DNA from: Christensenella sp. UBA1685
Lineage (GTDB): Bacteria; Bacillota; Clostridia; Christensenellales; CAG-138
Length of the DNA stretch: 21,900 nt
Direction: 5' to 3'
Assembly: GCA_002320595.1 (NCBI GenBank)
Contig: DCKB01000056.1
Location: 33,548 to 55,447 of the forward strand
Shown in pieces: positions 8,216 through 16,692 of this stretch. Numbering within the stretch: the first letter of the stretch is position 1; every line of letters starts with the position of its first letter. The notes under the pieces were generated by a model. The model saw nothing but the letters and a program-made list of their open reading frames with translations. It ran no database searches and was not told where the DNA came from. Made by a program: the position numbers and the translations under genes.

Positions 8216-9172
8216 TTATTTGTCACGTTCCTCGCTGTACGCGTCAAGTTCCCGTTCGCTGCCGCGTACAAAATGGCCCGGGACAACCTCTGCCCAAACG
8301 GGTCTCTCTCCATCTGAATAATGATGGCAGCCGGGATCGTATACCAGCACCTTCTTTTTCCGTTCCACACGGGGATTGGGCACCGGCACTGCGGAAAGGA
8401 GCACCTTTGTATAAGGATGCAGCGGATGCCGGAACAGCTCTTCCGTTTCCGCAAGCTCCACAATTACCCCCTTGTAGATGACTGCGATGCGGTTTGTGAT
8501 AAAACGCATGACGCTAAGGTCATGGGCAATGAACAAATAAGTCAGGCCGCGCTCTTGTTGCAGGCGCGAAAGCAGGTTGAGCACTTGTGCGCGAATGGAG
8601 ACATCCAGCGCGCTGATCGGCTCATCGGCAATGATGAACGAAGGGTTCATTACAAGGCAGCGTGCAATGCCGATACGCTGGCGTTGGCCGCCGGAAAACT
8701 CGTGTGGGAAACGGCTTGCAAACTCCGGCAGCAGGCCCACATCAAGCAAAGCCTGCTCCACCTTTTCCTTGCGCTCCGCGGCGCTCATGCCGTGGTTTAC
8801 GCTCATAAGCCCTTCGCTTATGATATAATCAATTTTTGCACGCTCGTTCAGGCTTGCCATCGGATCTTGAAAGATCATCTGGATGTTCCTGATGACTTCC
8901 CGGTCGCACTCCCGGTCGATCTTCCCGGAGATGCGTTTTCCCTCATATAGGATATCGCCGGCAGAAACCTTGTTAATTCGGATTATAGCACGGCCGATCG
9001 TGGTTTTTCCACTCCCTGATTCTCCAACCAGCCCAAAAGTTTCGCCGCGGTAGATGTCAAAGCTGACGTTGTCCACCGCTTTAAACGCATTTCTGCCGTT
9101 TCCGAACGTCACATCAATGTTGCGTACGCTTACAAGCGGCGTGCGTGCGCGCGCTTCCGTCCACTTACTCAT
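8216..9172 (-). CDS. oppF: Oligopeptide-type ABC transporter ATPase OppF
   Basis: The second cytoplasmic ATPase of the Opp/Dpp-type importer, 318 residues. Walker A GESGSGKTT, signature FSGGQRQRIGIAR and Walker B FIIADEPISALD are intact, with the switch His in IAHDLSV. An OppF-type C-terminal extension follows (VPVPNPRVERKK). The start at 9172 overlaps the oppD stop by 8 bases (ATGAGTAA), the usual coupling in these operons. Upstream in-frame Met codons fall inside oppD and are not used. It pairs with OppD to power OppB/OppC. Confidence 0.95.
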   Translation of the reverse strand: MSKWTEARARTPLVSVRNIDVTFGNGRNAFKAVDNVSFDIYRGETFGLVGESGSGKTTIGRAIIRINKVSAGDILYEGKRISGKIDRECDREVIRNIQMIFQDPMASLNERAKIDYIISEGLMSVNHGMSAAERKEKVEQALLDVGLLPEFASRFPHEFSGGQRQRIGIARCLVMNPSFIIADEPISALDVSIRAQVLNLLSRLQQERGLTYLFIAHDLSVMRFITNRIAVIYKGVIVELAETEELFRHPLHPYTKVLLSAVPVPNPRVERKKKVLVYDPGCHHYSDGERPVWAEVVPGHFVRGSERELDAYSEERDK

Positions 9173-10226
9173 CCGCCTCACCCGCCTCTCCTTCTTGTTC
9201 CAGATCATGCAGCCGTTTGATAATCTCAGGCGGCTCAATCTTTGGCGCGCGCGGGTCCAGGAGCCACGTTCTCGCCTTATGCGTTGGCGACACCTCAAAA
9301 TAAGGCGGCCGAACGAGATAATCTATCTTGAGTGCCTGCGGATTGCGCGGGGCAAACGCGTCACCCTTTATAACGCCAAACAGCTTGGGCGGCGTGCCTT
9401 TGATTGAATAAAGCTCCTTCCCCTTCTCCCCAAGCTGCGGAAGGCTTGAGAGCAACGCCCAGGTATATGGATGCTGCGGGTTGAAGAACACCTCGTCCGC
9501 CGTGCCGATTTCCACGATGTCCCCGGCATACATGACCGCAATGCGGTCCGCCACGTTCGCCACTACGCCAAGGTCATGCGTAATGTAAATCGTCGTCATT
9601 TCATATTTACGGCACAGCGTTTTTATGAGCCCCAGAATCTGCGATTGAATGGTGACGTCAAGCGCCGTCGTGGGTTCGTCGCAGATCAAAATTTCCGGGC
9701 CGCACGCAACCGCAATGGCAATCACAACGCGCTGGCGCATTCCGCCGGAAAACTCATGCGGATATTGCCGATACCGCCGCTGCGGCTCATTGATTCCAAC
9801 GTCCTTCAGGATGTCTATGGCAGCCGCTTTTGCTTCCGCCCGCTTCATGCCGCGGTTGAGAATCAGCGCTTCACTGATCTGCCAACCGATGGTTTTGAGC
9901 GGGTTCAGGCTTGTCATCGGATCCTGCATCACCATGGCAATCTTCTTGCCGCGAATCTTTGCCCACTCTTTTTCTGTCGTGAATTTTGCAAGATCCATTC
10001 CCGCATACAGGATTTCACCGGAATCGATCCGCCCGTTCTTATCCAAAAGGCCGATAAAGTTCTTTGTAAGCACGGATTTGCCGCTGCCGGATTCCCCCAC
10101 GATCGCAAGGCTTTCGCCCTTAAACACATCAAGCGAAACGCCCCGGATCGCATGCAGGCTTTTTCCGCGCAGGCTGAACCGCACATTCAGGTTTTTGACC
10201 GAAAGAATGATTTCCCTGTTTTCCAT
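9165..10226 (-). CDS. oppD: Oligopeptide-type ABC transporter ATPase OppD
   Basis: First ATPase of the importer, 353 residues. Walker A GESGSGKSV, signature FSGGMRQRV and Walker B ILICDEPTTALD are present. The C-terminal oligopeptide-transporter domain (GDAFAPRNPQALKID) carries Asp, Asn and Asp where the usual motif has cysteines, so the iron-sulfur site reported in some OppD-type ATPases is not expected. This cysteine-free variant is known in other Firmicutes. The ATG at 10226 follows AAAGGAG, 12 bases after oppC. Confidence 0.95.
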   Translation of the reverse strand: MENREIILSVKNLNVRFSLRGKSLHAIRGVSLDVFKGESLAIVGESGSGKSVLTKNFIGLLDKNGRIDSGEILYAGMDLAKFTTEKEWAKIRGKKIAMVMQDPMTSLNPLKTIGWQISEALILNRGMKRAEAKAAAIDILKDVGINEPQRRYRQYPHEFSGGMRQRVVIAIAVACGPEILICDEPTTALDVTIQSQILGLIKTLCRKYEMTTIYITHDLGVVANVADRIAVMYAGDIVEIGTADEVFFNPQHPYTWALLSSLPQLGEKGKELYSIKGTPPKLFGVIKGDAFAPRNPQALKIDYLVRPPYFEVSPTHKARTWLLDPRAPKIEPPEIIKRLHDLEQEGEAGEADE

Positions 10227-10238
10227 AGCCGCTCTCCT

Positions 10239-11330
10239 TTACACGTGGTTTTTCGGGTCGGCAGCATCGGAGAACGCGTTGCCGATGATATAGAATGCAA
10301 TCGTGATGAATGCAACGACAGCCGCGGGGAAAATAAGCTGATACCGCAGCTCTTTCTGCATCATGAGAACGCGCCCCGCTTCCACCAGGTTACCCAGGGA
10401 AGCCTGAGAAGTGGGAAGCCCCAGCCCGATATAGGTAAGGAACACCTCGTCTCCGATTGCGCCCGGGATGGCGAGCGCCGTCTGCAGCATGATGACCGAA
10501 ACCATTTGCGGCAGCAGGTTTTTCGTAATAATGCGGAACGTGCTTGTGCCGAGGCAACGCGAGGCAAGGTTGAAATCGCGGTCCCGGAAAATCACAACCT
10601 GATTGCGGATAAAGCGCGCCATCGCCATCCACCCCACCATGCACATCGAAATGATGATCGTGGTAATGCTCGGGCGCAGGATATAGCTTACGAGGATCAG
10701 GATAAGCGTCTGCGGCACGTTGCTGATGACGTTGTAAATCTCAGTCATCACTTTGTCCACCTTCCGCACATAGCCCCAGATCATGCCAATAATCACGCCT
10801 ACCACAAGGTCGCTGAGCGCAACCACAAGGCCGATGAACACTGAAACGCGGGTACCTGCCCAAACGCGCGCCCAAAGGTCCTGACCAATTGCGTTCGTGC
10901 CAAACCAATATTCCGAAGAGGGCGCCAGATTCATCAGCTGGATTCCCGTTTCAGGATCATTATTGATCGTTACAGGGTCATGCTGTCCTGGGAAAATTGG
11001 TTGAAGAAATGCGAACAGTAGCACTGCGATCAGCGCAATGATCAGCACGCGCGCGACCTTGTTGCGCCAGAAATTTTTGAATGTGCTCGCCCAATAGGAA
11101 TAATTGGAATAGCCCGTGCGCTCCGCATCCTCCTCGTTGAACCCGGCCGGCTCAAACAGCGCCGGATCAAGCGCCGCGATCTGTTCCGGCGTATAATCAA
11201 CGGTTTCGATTTCCGCCTCAGCCTGTTTCGCGCGTTCGGCTTCCTCCCGCGCCAAGCCGGCCTGAATATTTGCATCGAGCTCGCTGATGCGGCGCATTTG
11301 GCGGTTAAACAACGGTTTTTTTGCAGCCAT
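10239..11330 (-). CDS. oppC: Oligopeptide-type ABC transporter permease OppC
   Basis: Inner-membrane permease, 363 residues, BPD_transp_1 fold. A long acidic cytoplasmic N-terminus (residues 1-80) precedes the first helix (about 94-110, VLIIALIAVLLFAFL). An external loop with the family signature WFGTNAIGQDLWARV follows, then five more helices. The EAA-like coupling loop lies around ASRCLGTSTFRIITKNLLP. The ATG overlaps the oppB stop by one base (TAATG), so translation is coupled. Confidence 0.94.
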   Translation of the reverse strand: MAAKKPLFNRQMRRISELDANIQAGLAREEAERAKQAEAEIETVDYTPEQIAALDPALFEPAGFNEEDAERTGYSNYSYWASTFKNFWRNKVARVLIIALIAVLLFAFLQPIFPGQHDPVTINNDPETGIQLMNLAPSSEYWFGTNAIGQDLWARVWAGTRVSVFIGLVVALSDLVVGVIIGMIWGYVRKVDKVMTEIYNVISNVPQTLILILVSYILRPSITTIIISMCMVGWMAMARFIRNQVVIFRDRDFNLASRCLGTSTFRIITKNLLPQMVSVIMLQTALAIPGAIGDEVFLTYIGLGLPTSQASLGNLVEAGRVLMMQKELRYQLIFPAAVVAFITIAFYIIGNAFSDAADPKNHV

Positions 11331-12274
11331 TAGCGGTCATCCCCTTTCTTCACAAAGCTGATGCGCGGATCAAGCAGCGCCATAAGGAGATCGCCCAGGA
11401 ACATGCCGATGATTCCGATTGCGGCATAAAGCAGCACAAGGGTTTGCACCATCGTATTGTCCTGCCGCTGTATTACGTCGATCAACAGGCCGCCTGTACC
11501 GGGAATTGAGTAAAGATGTTCCACATAAATAGAGCCGATGATCGTTGAAAGCACCGAACCCGGCAAAAACTGCGCCATGGGAACAAACGCGTTCTTAAAT
11601 ACATGCAGGAACATAATTCTGCCGCCGCGGACGCCTTTAGCGCGCGCAAGCTTTACATAATCCATGTTGATATTGTCGATCATGTAGCGGCGCATCCACA
11701 TCGCATAGGTACAGATGCTCAACAGCGAGATGGACAGAATCGGCAGAATCCACGTGGAAGGGTTGTCCTTATCAAACAAAAGGGACAAGTTAAACCAGCT
11801 TGAAAAATAAAGCTGGACGAACAGCATCAGCACAGCTGTCGGCAGAGCTTCGACAATGGCGATAAAAGCAGTGCCGATTTTATCGCCGAGCTTGCCTTTA
11901 AAGCGGGCCATCATCGCGCCGAGCGGGATGCCGACCAAGAGCGATACCGCCATGGAGATCAGCCCGATTTTAAGCGAATACGGAATCTTTTTTTCAAGAA
12001 TTTTTGCGATTGGATAGTTTGGCCTGAAAATCCACGATTTTCCAAGATCGCCTTTCAATAAGTTCTTATAAAATTCAACAAGCTGCGTCAGAACCGGTTT
12101 GTCCAAGCCTTTTTCTGCGAGCATGCTGGCGCGCGTTTCCTCGCTGAGCTTGTCGTATTCCGCGCCGAAATATCCTTCCATCGGCATCATGCGAAGAAGG
12201 AGGAAAATCAGCGTAATCACGATAAACAACGATACAACGGCGCCCAGTGTGCGTTTTGCAATGTATTCCAGCAT
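11330..12274 (-). CDS. oppB: Oligopeptide-type ABC transporter permease OppB
   Basis: Inner-membrane permease, 314 residues, six predicted helices. The N-terminal MLEYIAKRTLGAVVSLFIVITLIFLL and the central motif YVKLARAKGVRGGRIMFLHVFKNAF (EAA loop contacting the ATPases) identify OppB/DppB. A purine-rich AAGGAAAGG lies unusually far (about 15 bases) from the ATG at 12274. It may be brought closer by a short stem between them. The gene follows oppA after 168 bases holding a hairpin. Confidence 0.94.
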   Translation of the reverse strand: MLEYIAKRTLGAVVSLFIVITLIFLLLRMMPMEGYFGAEYDKLSEETRASMLAEKGLDKPVLTQLVEFYKNLLKGDLGKSWIFRPNYPIAKILEKKIPYSLKIGLISMAVSLLVGIPLGAMMARFKGKLGDKIGTAFIAIVEALPTAVLMLFVQLYFSSWFNLSLLFDKDNPSTWILPILSISLLSICTYAMWMRRYMIDNINMDYVKLARAKGVRGGRIMFLHVFKNAFVPMAQFLPGSVLSTIIGSIYVEHLYSIPGTGGLLIDVIQRQDNTMVQTLVLLYAAIGIIGMFLGDLLMALLDPRISFVKKGDDR

Positions 12275-12381
12275 TCAGAATCACTGCGGCCTTTCCTTCT
12301 TAATCAGGCCGCGGCTCCTTTCCGTTTTTTTACCCGTGCCTTCGGTTTGACTGCGGCGTGCCAACCAGCGGTAAAAGCGGA

Positions 12382-12405
12382 GCGTGGGGCGAAAGCACCC
12401 CACGC
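12382..12405 (-). terminator. Intercistronic hairpin between oppA and oppB
   Basis: Eight perfect GC-rich pairs (GCGTGGGG, 12382-12389, with CCCCACGC, 12398-12405) around an 8-base loop. TTTT occurs several bases later on the minus strand. It starts 37 bases after the oppA stop. It probably acts as a partial terminator or RNA stabiliser that raises binding-protein levels over the permease, as in many ABC operons. Confidence 0.55.
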
Positions 12406-12442
12406 CCGATTTGCTTAATTTGGGAGCCGGCTCAACCTGCCG

Positions 12443-14440
12443 TTATTGTTCGGCCGCCGCAAGCGCAGCCTCGCGGTCCAGCTTCCATTGCGCATATTGT
12501 TCCTGATATTGCTCAAGGCTCATGGCTTCTTTGAGCACATGTTTTCCCTTGTAGCGCCACACGGAAACGCCGAAGGAGGAATATTCTCCGTCAAACACGG
12601 TAAGCTTGCTTGCAACATAGCCGTTGGAGAACACGCGGAACGGAACCACGATTCCCTCATTGATCAGCCACGCTTCCGCTTTTGCAAACAGTTCGTAGCG
12701 CTTGGCCAGATCAACCTTCTCAGCCGTCGCTTCCTGAATCATCTTGTCATAAATCTGCTGCGGCTGTCCGATGTAAGCTTCATCGTCAATTACGCCGTTG
12801 TCATAGTCTTCCTGTGTGTAGACATAACCGGTCAAATAATCTTCCTGCGTGCACATGGAGCGGTTGTTGTAGCTCCAGCTCAGCCCCCACGGATCCGCAT
12901 AGGTTACCGGGTCCGCGAAATCCGGGCCCCAGCCTTCTTCCATCAGGCCGTATTTACCGGCCTTGCGCACTTCGGTGATGTAGTTGTTGGCGGGACCGGC
13001 GATGGTGACGATGTCAATGTATTCCGCGCCAAGGAGGCCTTCGAGCTGCTGCTCGATCACCTGTGCAACCAGATCCTGATTCGCCTGATCCACACGATAG
13101 TAATACGGAATCACAATGGGGAATTTGCATCCGGCAGTCGTGAGCTCTGCAACCGCCTGCTCCTTGTATTTTAGCGCGGTCTCGCTCTGGAACCAATCCT
13201 GCCCGCTCACCGTTTCCAGCTCTCCGGTCTGCGTATATTCCTTGCCATCCACCGCAACAAAGTTCGGCGGGGTGACGGTATTCATCAGGTATTCTTCCGG
13301 GCTGTACGGATCATAGCATGTCATCGCCTTCACTCGGTCGATGCCGTAAACGATAGACAGGCGGAATGCCCGGTTATTGACGGCAAGCTTGAAGTTTTCG
13401 CTGTCGTAGGGCTCGTCGAAATGCGGATCGAAATCGAAGAACCACCACATCGCATCATAGGTCGGCCGGTTGGGACGCACGATTTGGTTTTTGCTTTCGT
13501 CCTTCATCCAGCTGTCGAGAATCTCAACAGGAATCTGCGCTTCATCAATCTCGCCGCGCAGATACATTTCCGGCGCAAGCGCTTCGGCTTCAACGTTGTA
13601 TTTGCCCGACACGGTCTTGATGGAAACGTTCTCGCGGTCCCAGTAATTGTCGTTGCGTTCCATTACAAGTTCGCTCTGGGGCTCCCAGCTGGTGCAATAA
13701 TATGCGCCGTTGTAAAGGATGGTGTCGTTGGATGTGCCGTAGTACTCTGCACACTCCGCGGCAAACGCGCGGTTTGCGGGCATGAATGCGACATAGGTCA
13801 GCATGGAGAGGAAGTACGGGCAGGTGTCTTTCAGCGTATACTGAAGCGTATACGCATCAAGCGCCTTCACACCGACCTCTGAAAAATCGGTAATGGTACC
13901 GTCAAAATACTCTCTCGCGTTTTTGATAACGCTGCATACGATATCGACGTTGGAGGATTCGTTCGCGGGATTGAGAATCCACTCAAGGCCAAACACAAAA
14001 TCGTCCGCTGTGGTTTCGGCATACTCGTCAAGTTCATAAGTGTACCACTTCACGCCTTCGCGCAGGTGAAGCGTCCACACCAAACCGTCGTCCGAAACTT
14101 CCCATGACGTTGCAAGGCAGGGTTTGACTACGCCATATTCGTCATACTCAATCAGCGTATCAACAAAGTTGGCAGCCGGCTTGAAATCGGCAGTGGTGCC
14201 TGTTTCGAGATAGTTCATCGTGCTGATTTCGGAAGCATAAAGATAGCGGAACGTTGCGTCTTCCACATAGGGGCTTTCTTCCGGGTTCTCTGTTGCGCTG
14301 GGTTCATCCGTCGTAGCTGGCGTGTTGCCGCCATCCGGCGTTGTCACAGGTTCGGGATCACTGTTGCCCGGCTGCGCGCAGCCTGCAACGCCGATGGCCA
14401 TTGCAAGGCAAAGCACAAGCGAAAGGATTTTCTTCATCAT
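12443..14440 (-). CDS. oppA: ABC transporter solute-binding lipoprotein, SBP_bac_5 (OppA-like)
   Basis: Extracellular binding protein of the importer, 665 residues, somewhat longer than typical OppA. The start chosen is the ATG at 14440 (MMKKILSL). It is preceded by GGAGAGG and opens a lipoprotein signal peptide with lipobox VAGC, lipidated Cys21. A longer frame to 14545 includes the promoter start site and is not a plausible leader. A Pro/Thr/Glu-rich linker (residues 22-60) leads to the SBP_bac_5 domain (YLYASEISTMNYLE, PCLATSWEVSDDGLVWTLHL, YGIDRVKAM). The family binds peptides but also oligosaccharides. The amino-sugar genes in the operon point to a sugar or muropeptide ligand (inference). 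Confidence 0.93.
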   Translation of the reverse strand: MMKKILSLVLCLAMAIGVAGCAQPGNSDPEPVTTPDGGNTPATTDEPSATENPEESPYVEDATFRYLYASEISTMNYLETGTTADFKPAANFVDTLIEYDEYGVVKPCLATSWEVSDDGLVWTLHLREGVKWYTYELDEYAETTADDFVFGLEWILNPANESSNVDIVCSVIKNAREYFDGTITDFSEVGVKALDAYTLQYTLKDTCPYFLSMLTYVAFMPANRAFAAECAEYYGTSNDTILYNGAYYCTSWEPQSELVMERNDNYWDRENVSIKTVSGKYNVEAEALAPEMYLRGEIDEAQIPVEILDSWMKDESKNQIVRPNRPTYDAMWWFFDFDPHFDEPYDSENFKLAVNNRAFRLSIVYGIDRVKAMTCYDPYSPEEYLMNTVTPPNFVAVDGKEYTQTGELETVSGQDWFQSETALKYKEQAVAELTTAGCKFPIVIPYYYRVDQANQDLVAQVIEQQLEGLLGAEYIDIVTIAGPANNYITEVRKAGKYGLMEEGWGPDFADPVTYADPWGLSWSYNNRSMCTQEDYLTGYVYTQEDYDNGVIDDEAYIGQPQQIYDKMIQEATAEKVDLAKRYELFAKAEAWLINEGIVVPFRVFSNGYVASKLTVFDGEYSSFGVSVWRYKGKHVLKEAMSLEQYQEQYAQWKLDREAALAAAEQ

Positions 14441-14539
14441 GTTTCTTCCTCTCCGTTTTTTAGTTTTTGGTATTTCCTGCGGATTCTGTATCCGCAAATC
14501 AAAATCACAGCCTGTTTCGCGCTTTTGTTCCGCAATATC

Positions 14540-14552
14540 TAACATCGTGTTA
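14540..14552. promoter_or_regulatory. Candidate ROK operator at the oppA start site
   Basis: TAACA-TCG-TGTTA is an exact inverted repeat, 5 bases after the oppA -10 box, and therefore covers the predicted transcription start. A 9-of-13 match (TAACATGATGAAA) lies at 14607-14619 next to the kinase promoter. The position suits a repressor site. Assignment to the ROK protein is inference. Confidence 0.5.
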
Positions 14553-14556
14553 ATAA

Positions 14557-14585
14557 ACTATATACCATAATACATTGTTTGTCAA
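14557..14585 (-). promoter_or_regulatory. Sigma-A promoter of the opp operon
   Basis: Minus strand: a perfect -35 TTGACA (14585-14580), a 17-base spacer, and -10 TATAGT (14562-14557). Predicted start near 14550 gives a leader of about 110 bases before oppA. This is one of the strongest promoter matches in the window. Confidence 0.85.
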
Positions 14586-14633
14586 TCGCTTATCTCATTC
14601 ATTTAATAACATGATGAAATTTTATTTGCGGCG

Positions 14634-14642
14634 TGATATACT
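14634..14642 (+). promoter_or_regulatory. Extended -10 promoter of the ROK kinase gene
   Basis: TG-A-TATACT, an extended -10, lies 39 bases before the GTG start. The -35 region is weak. It is divergent from the opp promoter and close to the degenerate second palindrome copy. Confidence 0.6.
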
Positions 14643-14681
14643 CTTTGTGCGCAGATACGAAGGAACACGGAGGGATTTGAA

Positions 14682-15542
14682 GTGAAAATCAACGTTTTTG
14701 ATATCGGAGGCACGTTTGTAAAATACGGTGTTTGGGAAAGCAATGCCTTGCACGCCGTAAGCGAATTCCCAACCAATGGCCCGGAAGGCGCTGAACGGCT
14801 TATGAACCGGGTGCGAAAAGCGGCGGCGGCTCTTGGCCCGGCGGATGCGCTCGGCATTTGCACGCGGGGCCAGGTGAACTGCACGAGTGGCGAGATTATT
14901 TACGACCCGCCGCACGTTATTGCCGGCTATACCGGCACAAACCTTAAAGAAGCGTTTTCGTGCTTTGGTGTTCCGGTTGCCGTGGAAAACGATGTAAATT
15001 GCATGGCGTTTGCAGAAGCACAGGCCTGTCCCGTTCCCGAAAACGGCGATTTAATTTGCCTGACTTACGGGACTTGCATCGGCGGCGCAATTGTGCGTGG
15101 CGGGCAGGTATACCACGGCGCGAACTGGTCTGCCGGAGAGTTTGGAATGATGTATACCGGCGGACAATATTACGAAAATGTTGCAAGCGTTTCGGCGCTT
15201 GTAACGCGCATGCGTAAGGTTGACTGTGCGCTCAGCAACGGCCGTAAGATTGCGGCTGCAATGGAACGCCCCGATGTTGCTCCGCACATCGCCGCCTGGG
15301 CAGACGCCGTGGCAGAAGGGCTTGCATCGCTGATTCACATCTTTGATCCGGCAGCAGTCGTGATTGGCGGCGGTTTCATTGAAGATGCGCGCATTCTTGC
15401 GCTGATTCGCTCCCATATGCAGCAGCGCATTGCGCCGGGCTTTCATGCGCCATTGCTCCCCGCCCGCCACGGCAACAAAGCCGGTTTAATCGGGGCAGCC
15501 CTCCTTGCGCAGCAACGCTTTGAAGCCGCCCCCGAAGCATAA
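14682..15542 (+). CDS. ROK family sugar kinase (probable amino-sugar kinase)
   Basis: A 286-residue short ROK kinase, the only confident plus-strand gene. ATP-binding DIGGT lies at residues 7-11, ENDVN with the catalytic Asp at 102-106, a glycine-rich GTCIGGAIV at 130-138 and SAGEFG near 150. The zinc-binding CxCGxxGC motif of classical NagK is absent, as in the short kinase subgroup. The start is GTG at 14682, seven bases after GGAGGG. It diverges from the opp-ROK-nagB-deacetylase operon. I infer it phosphorylates glucosamine (or N-acetylglucosamine) to give the NagB substrate. Specificity cannot be read from sequence. The 154 bases downstream, up to the convergent gene, hold no clear terminator or gene. 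Confidence 0.9.
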   Translation: MKINVFDIGGTFVKYGVWESNALHAVSEFPTNGPEGAERLMNRVRKAAAALGPADALGICTRGQVNCTSGEIIYDPPHVIAGYTGTNLKEAFSCFGVPVAVENDVNCMAFAEAQACPVPENGDLICLTYGTCIGGAIVRGGQVYHGANWSAGEFGMMYTGGQYYENVASVSALVTRMRKVDCALSNGRKIAAAMERPDVAPHIAAWADAVAEGLASLIHIFDPAAVVIGGGFIEDARILALIRSHMQQRIAPGFHAPLLPARHGNKAGLIGAALLAQQRFEAAPEA

Positions 15543-15696
15543 GCATCGGAAGGAACACGCGCTTCGCTGCCGGTGCCGGCCATACCTGAAATGCCGGAGC
15601 AATCCCCGCGCCCGCCCTCTGCCAAACGCTCAGCGTCGGCAGCTTTCACAGTGCAGTCGTGGAAATTGCTCCCGCGGATGCCTTGGTCTGCTTATA

Positions 15697-16653
15697 TCAG
15701 TTGCTTTCCCGCTTCAGGAACGCGGTGCAGCAATGGATCGCGCCATACCCTTTCATGATTTCGTCAAGCTCCACGGCAATTACCTCAATGCCGTTTTGCT
15801 CAAGAAGTTCCTGTAATCTTTCATTGCCCGCAGGCATCACGATAAGGCCGGGCTTAATGGCAACGAAGTTGATGCCAAAGGTTTCCTTGGCTTCCAGGCG
15901 AGAGGGGCATTCGATCAGTTTAAAGCCCTTCTTCTTCAGAGCGTCGCATACATCGTATGGCACCTGCGCCGGATGGATTGCCGCAACCTCGTGGCTGGCA
16001 AAGTTCAGGTTGCCGTCAATGTGCGCATGGCCATAGGGGATCTGCATATGCAGGATCTCCATCACGCCCATGCGGCGCAGCTCGTATTCCATCATCCCGT
16101 ATCCTTCGCGGTTGGTGCGCACACCGGAAGCAAGAACAACGGTTTTGCGGTCAATCCATATGCACATTGCGCCTTCAAACGTAGCGCTGCCCGTAATGGT
16201 GCGCACGATCGGCACCCCCAGGTTTGCGAGCGCTTTCGCCACAGCCTTTTCCTCGCCGCGGCGCGCTTCCATGGCGGGGCGGGTAACGATCGCGCCTTCC
16301 GGCGTCATGAAGCACAGGTCGCGCATGAAGAGGGCGTTCGGTTTGTCTGTGCGCTGCTCTTCCACATAGTGCACGCGGATGCCGTGATCGCGGTATACCT
16401 GTGCGAGCGCATCGTGCTGCGCACGGAAGCGTTCCGGGTCGATCGCACACTTAAAGCGGGCTGCCGCCCAGTCAAAATTGTCGATTTCCTGCCCGGGGCG
16501 GCGCATCAGCACGTCCTTAAGCGTATCCACTTCGGAGCAAACGCCCCAATCGCCCCAATATTCCTTCATGTCCTCTTCAAAGGAGGTTTCCAGAGGGAAC
16601 CAGCGCTCGCCGGGAAGCGCCTCAATGTCGAATTGTTTTTTCGTTGCAGCCAT
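15697..16653 (-). CDS. Amidinotransferase/DDAH-like guanidine-modifying enzyme
   Basis: An intact 318-residue member of the amidinotransferase/dimethylarginine dimethylaminohydrolase superfamily (pentein fold), which uses a Cys nucleophile on guanidino or similar groups. Key parts are FMRDLCFMTPEGAIVTRP (about 109-126, substrate Asp and Arg), GSATFEG near 155, HIDGNLNF near 212 with the catalytic His, and the C-terminal GAIHCCT, where Cys308 aligns with the nucleophile. RBS AAGGAG lies six bases before the ATG at 16653. It is the last gene of the catabolic row, 39 bases after a D-aminoacylase pseudogene, and shows no lesion. Exact reaction (hydrolase or transferase, arginine derivative or other) is unknown. 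Confidence 0.85.
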   Translation of the reverse strand: MAATKKQFDIEALPGERWFPLETSFEEDMKEYWGDWGVCSEVDTLKDVLMRRPGQEIDNFDWAAARFKCAIDPERFRAQHDALAQVYRDHGIRVHYVEEQRTDKPNALFMRDLCFMTPEGAIVTRPAMEARRGEEKAVAKALANLGVPIVRTITGSATFEGAMCIWIDRKTVVLASGVRTNREGYGMMEYELRRMGVMEILHMQIPYGHAHIDGNLNFASHEVAAIHPAQVPYDVCDALKKKGFKLIECPSRLEAKETFGINFVAIKPGLIVMPAGNERLQELLEQNGIEVIAVELDEIMKGYGAIHCCTAFLKRESN

Positions 16654-16692
16654 AATGAACTCCTTCCGTTTTTGGGTAAAATGTATGCCGCC

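Noticed and set aside
9471..10844. 457-residue plus-strand open frame opposite oppD and oppC
   Set aside because: Composition (His, Arg, Asn-rich) and position mark it as a shadow of the ABC genes.
15543..15696. Small gene or terminator between the ROK kinase and the amidinotransferase
   Set aside because: Only short frames without ribosome binding sites and a weak 5-pair stem without a T-run are present.
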